Source of the DNA: Pseudonocardia alni
Lineage (GTDB): Bacteria; Actinomycetota; Actinomycetes; Mycobacteriales; Pseudonocardiaceae
Reading direction: 5' to 3'
NCBI RefSeq assembly: GCF_002813375.1
Contig: NZ_PHUJ01000003.1
Location: forward strand, 3,844,001-3,908,000
Length of the DNA stretch: 64,000 bases
Shown: positions 24,087-31,559 of the stretch, piece after piece
How positions within the stretch are numbered: position 1 is the first letter of the stretch
Layout of the letters: each line of letters opens with the position of its first letter
Made by a program: the position numbers and the translations under genes
Notes under the pieces: generated by a model
Told to the model about the DNA's origin: nothing
Database searches by the model: none
What the model saw: only the letters and a program-made list of their open reading frames with translations

Positions 24087-25430
24087 GTGCAGACCTCCCG
24101 CGCGCCGGAGCGCCCGACCCCCGTCCCGCAGCGGGACCGCACCATCGGGTCCGTTCCCGACGTCCCCCTCGGCGGCTTCGGCCCCGGTGACGAGCAGAAG
24201 CGGCGCGACCTGCGGCGCATGAAGGCCGTCGCCACCGGGTTCCTCCTCGGCGCGACGGTCGTGTTCTTCGTCGCGAAGTACTTCGAGGTCGTCCGCGGTC
24301 TCCCCGGGGCGGACTATGTCCGGGCCGCCGCCGAGGCCGGCATGGTCGGTGCGCTCGCCGACTGGTTCGCGGTGACCGCGCTGTTCCGGCACCCGTTGCG
24401 GATCCCGATCCCGCACACCGCGATCATTCCGCGCAAGAAGGACATGATCGGTGACAGCCTCGGCGACTTCGTCGGGGAGAACTTCCTGTCCGAGTCCGTC
24501 GTCCGCGACAAACTCGAGCGGATCGGGGTCAGCGAGTCGGTCGGGCGGTGGATCGCCGAGCAGCAGAACGCCGACCGGATCACCACCGAGCTGGTCACCG
24601 CCGCGCGGGCCCTCGTGACCGTGCTGCGCGACGAGGACGTGCAGAACGTCATCGAGACCGTCGCGGTCCGCAAGCTGATGGAGATTCCGGTCGGTCCGCC
24701 GATGGGCAAGGCGCTGGAGGGCGTCCTGGCCGACGGCGCCCACCGCAGGCTGGTCGACCTCGTCTGCGACCGCGCCTACGACTGGGTCGCCGACAACCAG
24801 GAGATGGTCCTGCGGGTGGTGCACGACCGCGCGCCGTCCTGGACGCCGCGCTTCGTCGACGACCTCGTGGCCGACAAGTTGTTCGCCGAGATCCGCGGGT
24901 ACGCCTGGGCGGTCAAGACCGACCCCGAGCACCCGCTGCGGCACGCCGTGGACCGCTACCTCGCCGAGTTCGCCCGCGACCTGCAGCACGACGAGACGAC
25001 GATGGAGCGCGCCGAGCAGGTCAAGCGCCAGGTCGTCGAGCACCCGGAGGTGCAGCACTTCATCGGCCGCGCCTGGACGGTCGTGAAGTCCATGGTCCTC
25101 GACGCCGCCGACGACCCGTCGAACGAGCTGCGCCTGCGAGTGCGCGACGGCCTCATGGCCTTCGGGCGGAGGCTGGGCCGCGACGCCGAGCTGCGCGCGA
25201 AGCTCGACGGTTGGCTGGCGGACGCCGCGTCGTACGTCGTGCGGCACTACCGGCACCAGATCACCACCCTGATCACCGAGACCGTCGCCCGCTGGGACGC
25301 GGAGGAGACCTCGCGCAAGATCGAGCTCCAGGTGGGCCGGGACCTGCAGTGGATCCGGATCAACGGCACCGTCGTGGGGGCGCTCGCCGGCCTGGTCATC
25401 CACGCCGTGGGGGAGCTCGTCATCGGGTGA
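24087..25430 (+). CDS. DUF445 family membrane-associated protein
   Basis: 447 residues, usual DUF445 size. One N-terminal transmembrane helix (AVATGFLLGATVVFFVAKYF) is followed by the diagnostic ADWFAVTALFRHPLRIPIPHTAIIP motif and KKDMIGDSLGDFVGENFL. A long helical region comes next, then a C-terminal hydrophobic segment (INGTVVGALAGLVIHAV). A CACTAT hexamer lies 6 nt before the GTG, suggesting leaderless initiation and arguing against the longer frame from 23880. Function unknown; the helical part resembles a coiled-coil spacer. Confidence 0.88.
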   Translation: MQTSRAPERPTPVPQRDRTIGSVPDVPLGGFGPGDEQKRRDLRRMKAVATGFLLGATVVFFVAKYFEVVRGLPGADYVRAAAEAGMVGALADWFAVTALFRHPLRIPIPHTAIIPRKKDMIGDSLGDFVGENFLSESVVRDKLERIGVSESVGRWIAEQQNADRITTELVTAARALVTVLRDEDVQNVIETVAVRKLMEIPVGPPMGKALEGVLADGAHRRLVDLVCDRAYDWVADNQEMVLRVVHDRAPSWTPRFVDDLVADKLFAEIRGYAWAVKTDPEHPLRHAVDRYLAEFARDLQHDETTMERAEQVKRQVVEHPEVQHFIGRAWTVVKSMVLDAADDPSNELRLRVRDGLMAFGRRLGRDAELRAKLDGWLADAASYVVRHYRHQITTLITETVARWDAEETSRKIELQVGRDLQWIRINGTVVGALAGLVIHAVGELVIG

Positions 25431-25503
25431 TCGGTCGGGTGTCCCCGGATGACATCGCACTGTCACCGGGCCGTCACCGACGTGGCGCACGCCACGTGAC
25501 CAG

Positions 25504-25546
25504 CGCTAGCACTGTGCTTGCAGGAGCTAGCGGTGCCGCGTAGGGT
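25504..25546 (+). promoter_or_regulatory. Promoter with palindromic operator before the XRE regulator
   Basis: CGCTAGC (25504-25510) and GCTAGCG (25526-25532) form a 7-bp inverted repeat. Inside it, GCTAGCAC-T-GTGCTTGC (25505-25521) is a near-perfect palindrome. TTGCAG (25518-25523), 17-nt spacer and TAGGGT (25541-25546) form a promoter whose -35 lies in the palindrome, so autoregulation is likely. Confidence 0.55.
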
Positions 25547-25589
25547 CGGTTCCGTCAGTGAGGAACGGATCGAGGCGGAGGTGAGACGG

Positions 25590-26054
25590 ATGGCCACCGA
25601 GCGCAAGCACGGAGAGCGTGAGTCCGTCGAACCCGTCGAGCGCGTCGCGCAGGCCGTCGAGAGCGTCGGTCAGACCGTGGGGCACGCGGTGGAAGACATC
25701 GGGTCCTACATCCGCGCCCAGCGCGAGGCCGCCCAGGTCTCCATGCGGCAGCTGGCCCGCACCGCGGGCGTCAGCAACCCGTATCTCAGCCAGGTCGAGC
25801 GCGGACTGCGCAAGCCGTCCGCCGAGATACTGCAGCAGATCGCCAAGGGGCTGCGGATCTCCGCCGAGGCGCTGTACGTCCGCGCCGGGATCCTCGAGGA
25901 GCGGCCCGCCGGTCAGGTGACCGACGCGGTGCTCACCGATCCGACTCTCAACGAGCGGCAGAAACGTGTGCTGCTCGATGTCTACGAGTCCTTTCGCAGG
26001 GAGAACGGCCTCTCTGCCGGCACCACCGACACCCCCACCGATACGAGGAAGTGA
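25590..26054 (+). CDS. XRE family helix-turn-helix regulator (Rv0474-like)
   Basis: 154 residues. The XRE domain at about 45-105 reads YIRAQREAAQVSMRQLARTA, GVSNPYLSQVERGLRKPSAE, ILQQIAKGLRIS. The N-terminal 40 residues are charged and helical. ATG chosen because GGAGGTGAGA stands just upstream; the longer frame from 25518 is not protein-like. The gene order regulator / hbhA-like / DUF2516 matches mycobacterial Rv0474-Rv0476, which supports the assignment. Likely autoregulated through the palindrome upstream. Confidence 0.9.
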   Translation: MATERKHGERESVEPVERVAQAVESVGQTVGHAVEDIGSYIRAQREAAQVSMRQLARTAGVSNPYLSQVERGLRKPSAEILQQIAKGLRISAEALYVRAGILEERPAGQVTDAVLTDPTLNERQKRVLLDVYESFRRENGLSAGTTDTPTDTRK

Positions 26055-26059
26055 TCACC

Positions 26060-26788
26060 ATGGCCGTGAACCTCCCCACCAGCGCCGACGTGCAGAAGCT
26101 GCGTGAGCAGACCGCCGAGCAGGCCGAGGTCGTCCGCACCCCGCTGCTCGCCGTGCTCGGCGCCGGCGACTTCGCCGTCACCACCATGAGCAAGGCCGTC
26201 ACCGACGCCCGCTCCACCGCCACCAAGCGCGCCGAGGAGGTGCAGACCCGCGTCCAGGAGCTCCCCGACGAGCTCAAGGAGCTCCGCGGCAAGCTGTCCT
26301 CGGACAACATCCGCAAGCAGGTCGAGGAGTTCCGCTCCGAGGTCGAGGGCGTCTACGTCGGGTTCGCCCAGCGCGGTGAGAAGGCCTGGGGCCGGATCCG
26401 CAAGCAGCCGCAGGTCAAGCAGGCCATCGCCACCGTCGAGGGCCTGACCGAGAAGTTCGACACCCGCGTCGACGAGTTCGTGGACGAGACCCACGACGCC
26501 GCCGTCAAGACCCTGGGCGCGGTCACCACGCAGACCCGCTCGGTCGGCGAGAAGGTCGCCCGCCGGGCCCAGACCGCCGCGAGCGAGGCCGCCGAGGTCG
26601 TCACCGAGGTCTCGAAGGAGGCCGCCGAGGCGATCGAGGAGGCCGGCGACGAGGTCGCCTCCACCACCCGGTCGACCGCGCGTCGTACCGCCGCCAAGAC
26701 CGACCCGAAGACCGCCACCGGCGCGAAGGTCCCGGCCCGCAAGCCGACCACCCGCCGCGGCACCTCGACGGCGTCGGCCAAGAAGTGA
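26060..26788 (+). CDS. Heparin-binding hemagglutinin (HbhA)-like coiled-coil protein
   Basis: 242 residues, almost entirely helical. Residues 5-175 form a long Glu/Lys-rich coiled coil (DVQKLREQTAEQAEV, VQTRVQELPDELKELRGKL). The C-terminal 50 residues are Lys/Thr/Ala/Pro-rich and strongly basic (KTDPKTATGAKVPARKPTTR), like the heparin-binding tail of mycobacterial HbhA. No signal peptide, as in HbhA. ATG 26060 has GAGGAAG upstream; GTG 26051 would overlap the XRE stop. Adhesion has been shown only for the mycobacterial protein; in a free-living species a lipid or envelope role is as likely. Confidence 0.85.
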   Translation: MAVNLPTSADVQKLREQTAEQAEVVRTPLLAVLGAGDFAVTTMSKAVTDARSTATKRAEEVQTRVQELPDELKELRGKLSSDNIRKQVEEFRSEVEGVYVGFAQRGEKAWGRIRKQPQVKQAIATVEGLTEKFDTRVDEFVDETHDAAVKTLGAVTTQTRSVGEKVARRAQTAASEAAEVVTEVSKEAAEAIEEAGDEVASTTRSTARRTAAKTDPKTATGAKVPARKPTTRRGTSTASAKK

Positions 26789-26824
26789 CACCCTCCGGGC
26801 CCCGCGCCCGGTGAGCACGACCCG

Positions 26825-26856
26825 CGCCCCCGGCCGATCCCGATCGGCCGGGGGCG
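26825..26856 (+). terminator. Terminator after the hbhA-like gene
   Basis: Perfect 15-bp arms CGCCCCCGGCCGATC / GATCGGCCGGGGGCG with a minimal loop, 37 bp after the stop codon. Confidence 0.8.
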
Positions 26857-26938
26857 TCGTCGTGTGCGGATGCGGATCGTCCTGCCCGGATCCGGCGCCG
26901 GACGTGACCGGCGCCCGGGTTGTCCGTACCCTGGCCGA

Positions 26939-27250
26939 GTGCTGTCACTGCCAGGAGCCCCCGATGAACTGATCATCTTCGTGATCAAATGGATCATGGT
27001 CGTGGTCGGCGGGTTCTCGTTCGGGCACGCACTGATGCAACGTGCGGACGCCTTCACCGCGGCGGGCAAGCTCACCAAGAACGCATGGCTGGGCATCACC
27101 GGCGTCGCGCTGCTGCTCCTGATCATCACGAACGGCCCGATGTTCGGCGGTGCCATGTTCTGGCTGGCCGCCACCGTCGCGACGCTGGTCTACCTGGTCG
27201 ACGTCAAGCCCGCGGTGATGGAGGTCCAGGGCGGCGGACCGCGCTGGTGA
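26939..27250 (+). CDS. DUF2516 family small membrane protein
   Basis: 103 residues with three hydrophobic helices (FVIKWIMVVVGGFSFGHAL, WLGITGVALLLLIITNGP, MFWLAATVATLVYLVDV) and the ALMQRADAFTAAGKLTKNAW loop typical of DUF2516. GTGACC, 17-nt spacer, TACCCT and then 6 nt to the GTG make a good leaderless promoter. The third member of the XRE / hbhA / DUF2516 block, though it has its own promoter after the terminator. The stop overlaps the next GTG (GTGA). Confidence 0.88.
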   Translation: MLSLPGAPDELIIFVIKWIMVVVGGFSFGHALMQRADAFTAAGKLTKNAWLGITGVALLLLIITNGPMFGGAMFWLAATVATLVYLVDVKPAVMEVQGGGPRW

Positions 27251-27761
27251 ACCACCCGGTCCTCGGGACGCTCGCGGCCGTCCCGGCGCTGGACCGGCCC
27301 GACCTGCTCGCGGAGCCCGTCGTCGCTGCGCTGGCGGGCCTCGACGCGGGCCGGGTCGCCGTCGCCGAGATCGACCCGGACCTGGCCGACGCCGCCCCGC
27401 CGACCGGCCGCTCCGGCTGTCGCCCGGGGGGCGCCGGGGCCGACGCCGTCGTCGTCAGGAGCGGGGCGCGGGCCGGGAAGCCGGCGGACCCGTCGGTCGA
27501 GGTCCAGCCCCCGGGCAGCAGCAGGAACTGGCTGCTGGACCGTACGGCGAGCTCGAGGCGGTCGTAGCGGAAGCGGTAGCCGGCGTCCGGCCCGGCGACC
27601 GCGCAGACCAGCCCGACGCCGAGCAGCACGAAGGACACGCCCCACTCGGTGACCGCGGTCGTCACCGGGACCGGGCGGGTCCCGCGGGCGAGCCGCGCCG
27701 CCGCGAGCAGCGCCAGGACCGCTGCGCACAGGGGGAGTCCGCGCAGCTGCGAGACCTGCAT
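27204..27761 (-). CDS. Hypothetical two-helix membrane protein, C terminus probably lost
   Basis: 185 codons. ATG with GGAG 6 nt upstream. Two hydrophobic helices (LCAAVLALLAAARLA, WGVSFVLLGVGLVCAVAG) are followed by a soluble segment (YRFRYDRLELAVRSSSQFLLLPGGW). GC3 is very high throughout, but from about 27400 downward the frame reads antisense to the ybaK fragment and is not protein-like. The original C terminus was probably removed by the same deletion. No family recognised. Confidence 0.45.
   Translation of the reverse strand: MQVSQLRGLPLCAAVLALLAAARLARGTRPVPVTTAVTEWGVSFVLLGVGLVCAVAGPDAGYRFRYDRLELAVRSSSQFLLLPGGWTSTDGSAGFPARAPLLTTTASAPAPPGRQPERPVGGAASARSGSISATATRPASRPASAATTGSASRSGRSSAGTAASVPRTGWFTSAVRRPGPPSPRA
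27247..27567 (+). pseudogene. Truncated YbaK/EbsC-family gene
   Basis: The GTG overlaps the DUF2516 stop as an intact operon partner would. The first 50 residues (VNHPVLGTLAAVPALDRPD, DAGRVAVAEIDPDLADAA) resemble the N terminus of actinobacterial YbaK/EbsC-type aminoacyl-tRNA deacylase-like proteins. After about 27396 the frame continues with Gly/Ala/Ser-rich text unlike the catalytic domain and stops at 27567. About 100 residues with the conserved lysine region are missing. Probably a deletion product. Confidence 0.6.
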
Positions 27762-27869
27762 GAACAGCTCCGCACCCGCGGTCCCGAGCGCCCCCCGGTC
27801 ACGCACCGGTGCCCCGCGGTACTCGGTGTGCCCACGGTCGCCGTCACGTGCTCCGGTGTCCGCGTTCGC

Positions 27870-27890
27870 CCTGAGCGGACACGACTCAAC
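27870..27890 (+). promoter_or_regulatory. HAIR-like HspR operator upstream of lon
   Basis: CCTGAGC, 7-nt spacer, ACTCAAC matches the HspR-associated inverted repeat CTTGAGT-N7-ACTCAAG at 11 of 14 positions with exact spacing, 40 bp before the lon start. HspR control of lon is known in Streptomyces. A small hairpin (27899-27914) lies between operator and start. Confidence 0.65.
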
Positions 27891-27929
27891 TCCGGGAAGC
27901 GGAGGACCCTCCGCGTGGTTGGGCAGGAC

Positions 27930-30272
27930 ATGAGTGACGTGCTGACGCTCCCGGTCCTGCCCCTCGACGACGCCGTGGTCCTGCCCGGCATGGTCGTCCC
28001 CGTCCGTCTCGACGACTCCGACACCCGTGCCGCGGTGGACGCGGCCACCGCCGCGGCCCAGGACCGCGACGACGGGAGACGGGTGCTCGTCGTGCCCCGC
28101 ATCGACGGCCGCTACGGCGCCATCGGCGTCGTCGCCGTGCTCGAGCAGATCGGCAGGCTCCCCAACGGGGACCGGGCCGCCGTCGTGCGGGGTGAGCGGC
28201 GCGCCCGTATCGGGTCGGGGGTCTCCGGCCCCGGCGCGGCGCTCTGGGTCGAGGCCGAGCCGGTCGACTCCGGCGAGCCCACCGGCCGCACCCACGAGCT
28301 CGCCCGCGAGTACAAGGCTCTGGTGATCGGCATCCTGCAGCAGCGGGGGGCCTGGCAGGTCATCGACTCCGTGCAGCAGACCGACGACCCGGGCGCGCTC
28401 GCCGACCTCGCCGGGTGGGCGTCGTGGCTGGACGTCGCGCACAAGGCCGAGCTGCTCGCCGAGATCGACCTCGATGCCCGGCTGGAGAAGCTCCTGGGCT
28501 GGACCAAGGAGCACGTCGCCGAGCAGGAGGTCACCGAGAAGATCTCGAACGACGTCCGCGAGGGCATGGAGAAGCAGCAGCGCGAGTTCCTGCTCCGCCA
28601 GCAGCTCGCCGCGATCCGCAAGGAGCTCGGTGAGGACGACCCGGAGGGCTCCGACGACTACCGCGCCCGCGTGGAGGCCGCCGACCTGCCCGACGAGGTC
28701 CGCAAGGCCGCGCTGACCGAGGTCGGCAAGCTGGAACGCTCCTCGGACCAGAGCCCGGAGTCCGGCTGGATTCGGACCTGGCTCGACACCGTCCTCGACA
28801 TCCCGTGGAGCACCGCGACCACCGACTCGTCGGACCTCGTGGAGGCCCGTCGCATCCTCGACGCCGACCACGCCGGTCTCGACGACGTGAAGGAGCGCCT
28901 CGTCGAGTTCCTCGCCGTGCGCGCCCGCCGCGAGCGCAAGGGCCTCGACACCGTCGGCGGCCGCGGCTCGGGCGCGGTGCTCTCGCTGGTCGGCCCGCCC
29001 GGTGTCGGCAAGACGTCGTTGGGGGAGTCGGTCGCCCGCGCGCTCGGCCGGAACTTCGTCCGCGTCGCGCTCGGCGGCGTCCGGGATGAGGCGGAGATCC
29101 GCGGTCACCGGCGCACCTACGTCGGCGCGCTGCCCGGCCGGATCGTCCGCGCCATCCGCGAGGCCGGCTCGATGAACCCCGTCGTGCTGCTCGACGAGAT
29201 CGACAAGGTCGGCAGCGATTTCCGCGGTGACCCGACCGCGGCGCTGCTGGAGGTCCTCGACCCGGCGCAGAACCACACGTTCCGCGACCACTACCTGGAG
29301 GTCGACCTCGACCTGTCGAACGTCCTGTTCCTGGCGACGGCGAACGACGGCTCCGCGATCCCCGGCCCGCTGGCCGACCGCATGGAGATCGTGACGCTCG
29401 ACGGCTACACCGAGCCGGAGAAGGTCGCGATCGCCCGTGACCACCTGCTGCCGCGCCAGGTCGCCAAGGCCGGTCTCGACGACGGCGACGTCGAGTTCAC
29501 CGACGTCGCGCTGTCGATGATCGCCGCCGAGTACACCCGGGAGGCCGGGGTCCGGCAGCTGGAGCGGGGCCTGGCGAAGGTGCTGCGGAAGGTGGCCGTC
29601 CAGCTGGACGCGTCGGAGACCGAGCGCCCGGTGCACGTCGACGCCGACGCGCTCGTCACCTACCTCGGCCGTCCGCGGTTCACGCCGGAGTCCGCCGAGC
29701 GGACCTCGGTGCCGGGCGTCGCGACCGGGCTGGCGGTGACCGGTGCCGGTGGTGACGTGTTGTTCATCGAGGCCACCTCGATGGACGGCGAGCCGGGCCT
29801 GCAGATCACCGGGCAGCTGGGCGAGGTGATGACCGAGTCCGTCTCGATCGCACTGTCCTACCTGCGCTCGCGCGGGCTGGCCGGTGACCTCGCGTCGCGC
29901 AAGCTGCACGTGCACGTCCCGGCCGGTGCGGTCCCGAAGGACGGCCCGTCCGCCGGCGTCACGATGACGACGGCGCTGGCGTCGCTGGCCTCCGGGCGTC
30001 CCGTCCGGAGCTCGGTCGGCATGACCGGCGAGGTGACGCTGCAGGGCAAGGTCCTGCCCATCGGCGGGGTGAAGCAGAAGCTGCTCGCCGCGCACCGGGC
30101 CGGGCTGACCGACGTGATCATCCCGAAGCGCAACGAGCCGGACCTGGACGACGTCCCGGCCGCGGTCCGCGAGGAGCTGCGGGTGCACCCGGTCGCCGAC
30201 GTCTCCGAGGTCCTGGCGATCGCCCTGGAGCCCGCCCACGACGCGGCGACGGCCGAGCAGTCCGCGGCCTGA
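27930..30272 (+). CDS. lon: ATP-dependent protease Lon (endopeptidase La)
   Basis: 780 residues, normal for actinobacterial Lon. An N-terminal LAN domain (LTLPVLPLDDAVVLPGMVVP) and coiled helical region lead to the AAA+ module, with Walker A SLVGPPGVGKTSLGES, Walker B PVVLLDEIDKVGSD and sensor FLATANDGSAIP. The protease domain has catalytic Ser674 in KDGPSAGVTM and Lys717 in GGVKQKLLAAHRAG. It degrades misfolded and regulatory proteins in the cytoplasm. The ATG at MSDVLTLP is preferred over an upstream open frame. The HAIR-like site upstream suggests heat-shock control by HspR. Confidence 0.96.
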   Translation: MSDVLTLPVLPLDDAVVLPGMVVPVRLDDSDTRAAVDAATAAAQDRDDGRRVLVVPRIDGRYGAIGVVAVLEQIGRLPNGDRAAVVRGERRARIGSGVSGPGAALWVEAEPVDSGEPTGRTHELAREYKALVIGILQQRGAWQVIDSVQQTDDPGALADLAGWASWLDVAHKAELLAEIDLDARLEKLLGWTKEHVAEQEVTEKISNDVREGMEKQQREFLLRQQLAAIRKELGEDDPEGSDDYRARVEAADLPDEVRKAALTEVGKLERSSDQSPESGWIRTWLDTVLDIPWSTATTDSSDLVEARRILDADHAGLDDVKERLVEFLAVRARRERKGLDTVGGRGSGAVLSLVGPPGVGKTSLGESVARALGRNFVRVALGGVRDEAEIRGHRRTYVGALPGRIVRAIREAGSMNPVVLLDEIDKVGSDFRGDPTAALLEVLDPAQNHTFRDHYLEVDLDLSNVLFLATANDGSAIPGPLADRMEIVTLDGYTEPEKVAIARDHLLPRQVAKAGLDDGDVEFTDVALSMIAAEYTREAGVRQLERGLAKVLRKVAVQLDASETERPVHVDADALVTYLGRPRFTPESAERTSVPGVATGLAVTGAGGDVLFIEATSMDGEPGLQITGQLGEVMTESVSIALSYLRSRGLAGDLASRKLHVHVPAGAVPKDGPSAGVTMTTALASLASGRPVRSSVGMTGEVTLQGKVLPIGGVKQKLLAAHRAGLTDVIIPKRNEPDLDDVPAAVREELRVHPVADVSEVLAIALEPAHDAATAEQSAA

Positions 30273-30307
30273 TCTCCGTCCGACCCACGGCGTGAGCCGT
30301 ACGATCC

Positions 30308-30340
30308 GGCGCCCGTTCCGCAGCACGCGGGGCGGGCGCC
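30308..30340 (+). terminator. Possible terminator of lon
   Basis: GGCGCCCG / CGGGCGCC arms (8 bp) with a 17-nt loop, 36 bp after the lon stop. The loop is long and there is no T-tract, so the call is weak. Confidence 0.4.
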
Positions 30341-30432
30341 GTCGTGTGCTCGCCCCGCGCTCGCCCCGCCGGTACGCCCCGCTCCGCGCGTCGCGAGCGC
30401 CCCTCCTCGCGCAGCTGTTCCTACGGGAAGTT

Positions 30433-30494
30433 CGCCGAGATGCAGCTCAGCGGGAACTGTCGATCTCCACGGCCCGCTGAGCTGCATCTCGGCG
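30433..30494. repeat. Palindromic repeat, family A, copy 1
   Basis: Perfect 22-bp arms (30433-30454 and 30473-30494; core GAGATGCAGCTCAGCGGG and its complement) around an 18-nt spacer. It overlaps the 3' end of the DUF559 reading frame. Its spacer, read on the minus strand, matches that of copy 2 at 14 of 18 positions, so the two copies are inverted relative to each other. Confidence 0.9.
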
Positions 30495-31364
30495 TGTGCG
30501 GTCGAGGGCCCGGCCCACCTCGGCGACGATCTCGTCGGGCCGTCGGTGCATGTCCGGGGCGGTGTAGCGCAGCACCCGTCACCCCGCCGCGACGAGCCGG
30601 GTGTGCCGTTGTGCGTCGGCGCGGGCCGCCTCGGGCGTCGCGAAGTGGCCGCCGCCGTCGTACTCGACGCCGAGGTGGTGGTCCGGGTAGGCCAGGTCCA
30701 GCCACAGCGCCGTGCGCCGGACGTCGTCGAGGACCGGGTGCCGGGGCACCGGCCGCGGGAGGCCACCCCGGACGAGGACCAGCCGGAGCCGGGTCTCGGG
30801 CGGGGAGCCGGCGCGCGGGTCGGCCCACACCGACGCGTCGACGACCCGCCGGACACCCCGGGCGTGGGCGTGCCGGACCGCGAGGTTCAGCAGCACGTCC
30901 GGGGCGAACGATCCGCGGGACAGCGCGTCGACGGCGACGACACCCTCGGTCGGTGACAGACGCCGCGCCAGGTCGAACGCGGTGCGGACACGCGTGGTGA
31001 CCCGTACGCCGCGGACCTCGGTCACCTCGTCCGGGTGCAGGACGTCGCGACGGACGAGCACACCCTCACGGGAGCGGGCTCCGGGGTGCGCCGCGCCGAC
31101 GGTCACCTCGGCCGGTGCAGCCCACGGGGCGCACGACGCGCCGAGCAGCTCGGCGGCCGAGTACCCGCTGAGCACGGCGTCCGGCCCGGCCCAGCAGTGC
31201 GCCGCGAGCGAGCGGAGCCGTAGGTCGGGGCGCAGGTCGGCCGGCGCGTAGGTGTCCGGGAGCAGCCGGCGGTAGCGGGGCCCGCGCAGGAGGTCGGGGG
31301 TGACGAGACCCGCCGCCACGGCCGCGGTCCCGCGGAACACCTCGGGCCATCCGGGGATCGTCAC
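30447..31364 (-). pseudogene. DUF559 / AbiEi-like nuclease-fold protein with an in-frame stop
   Basis: A 305-codon frame whose N-terminal part resembles AbiEi-type winged-helix proteins (LLPDTYAPADLRPDLRLRSL, AVLSGYSAAELLG). The C-terminal part is a DUF559 PD-(D/E)XK-like domain (SPPETRLRL, ALWLDLAYPDHHLGVEYDGGGHF). A TGA at 30579-30581 replaces the conserved Trp of the AAGWRVLRYT motif. Past it the frame resumes with RVLRYTAPDMHRRPDEIV to a stop at 30447 inside repeat copy 1. GTG start 31364 has CACGAT 6 nt upstream (leaderless). The nonsense change removes the last 44 codons. Function of intact relatives is unproven. Confidence 0.75.
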
Positions 31365-31442
31365 GTGCTGATCGTGCGCCGGCTGCCCCGGCCGTCGGAC
31401 CGGATCGGCCGGACTCCGTCGCCATCGCGAACGAAGGACGTA

Positions 31443-31504
31443 CACCGAGATGCAGCTCAGCGGGCCACGGAGATCCACAATTCCCGCTGAGATGCATCTC
31501 GGCG
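31443..31504. repeat. Palindromic repeat, family A, copy 2
   Basis: Arms 31443-31464 and 31483-31504 pair with two mismatches around an 18-nt spacer. It shares the GAGATGCAGCTCAGCGGG core with copy 1 in inverted orientation and lies 79 bp upstream of the DUF559 start. The two copies bracket the gene like terminal inverted repeats of a 1.07-kb unit. Confidence 0.9.
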
Positions 31505-31559
31505 ACATTCTGCTGCGCGCGGGCCGGGCCGGGCCGGGCCGGGCGGCAGGGCTGCGGGC

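Noticed and set aside
25504..25532. CIRCE-like element before the XRE gene (TAGCACT half-site)
   Set aside because: Only the left half resembles CIRCE; the right half and spacing do not. Treated as a separate operator.
27204..30326. Very long minus-strand open frame across lon
   Set aside because: It is the GC-rich antisense shadow of lon; only the short segment 27204-27761 has its own ribosome site and membrane-helix pattern. The same reasoning removes other long antisense frames such as 120-2462 and 50967-53519.
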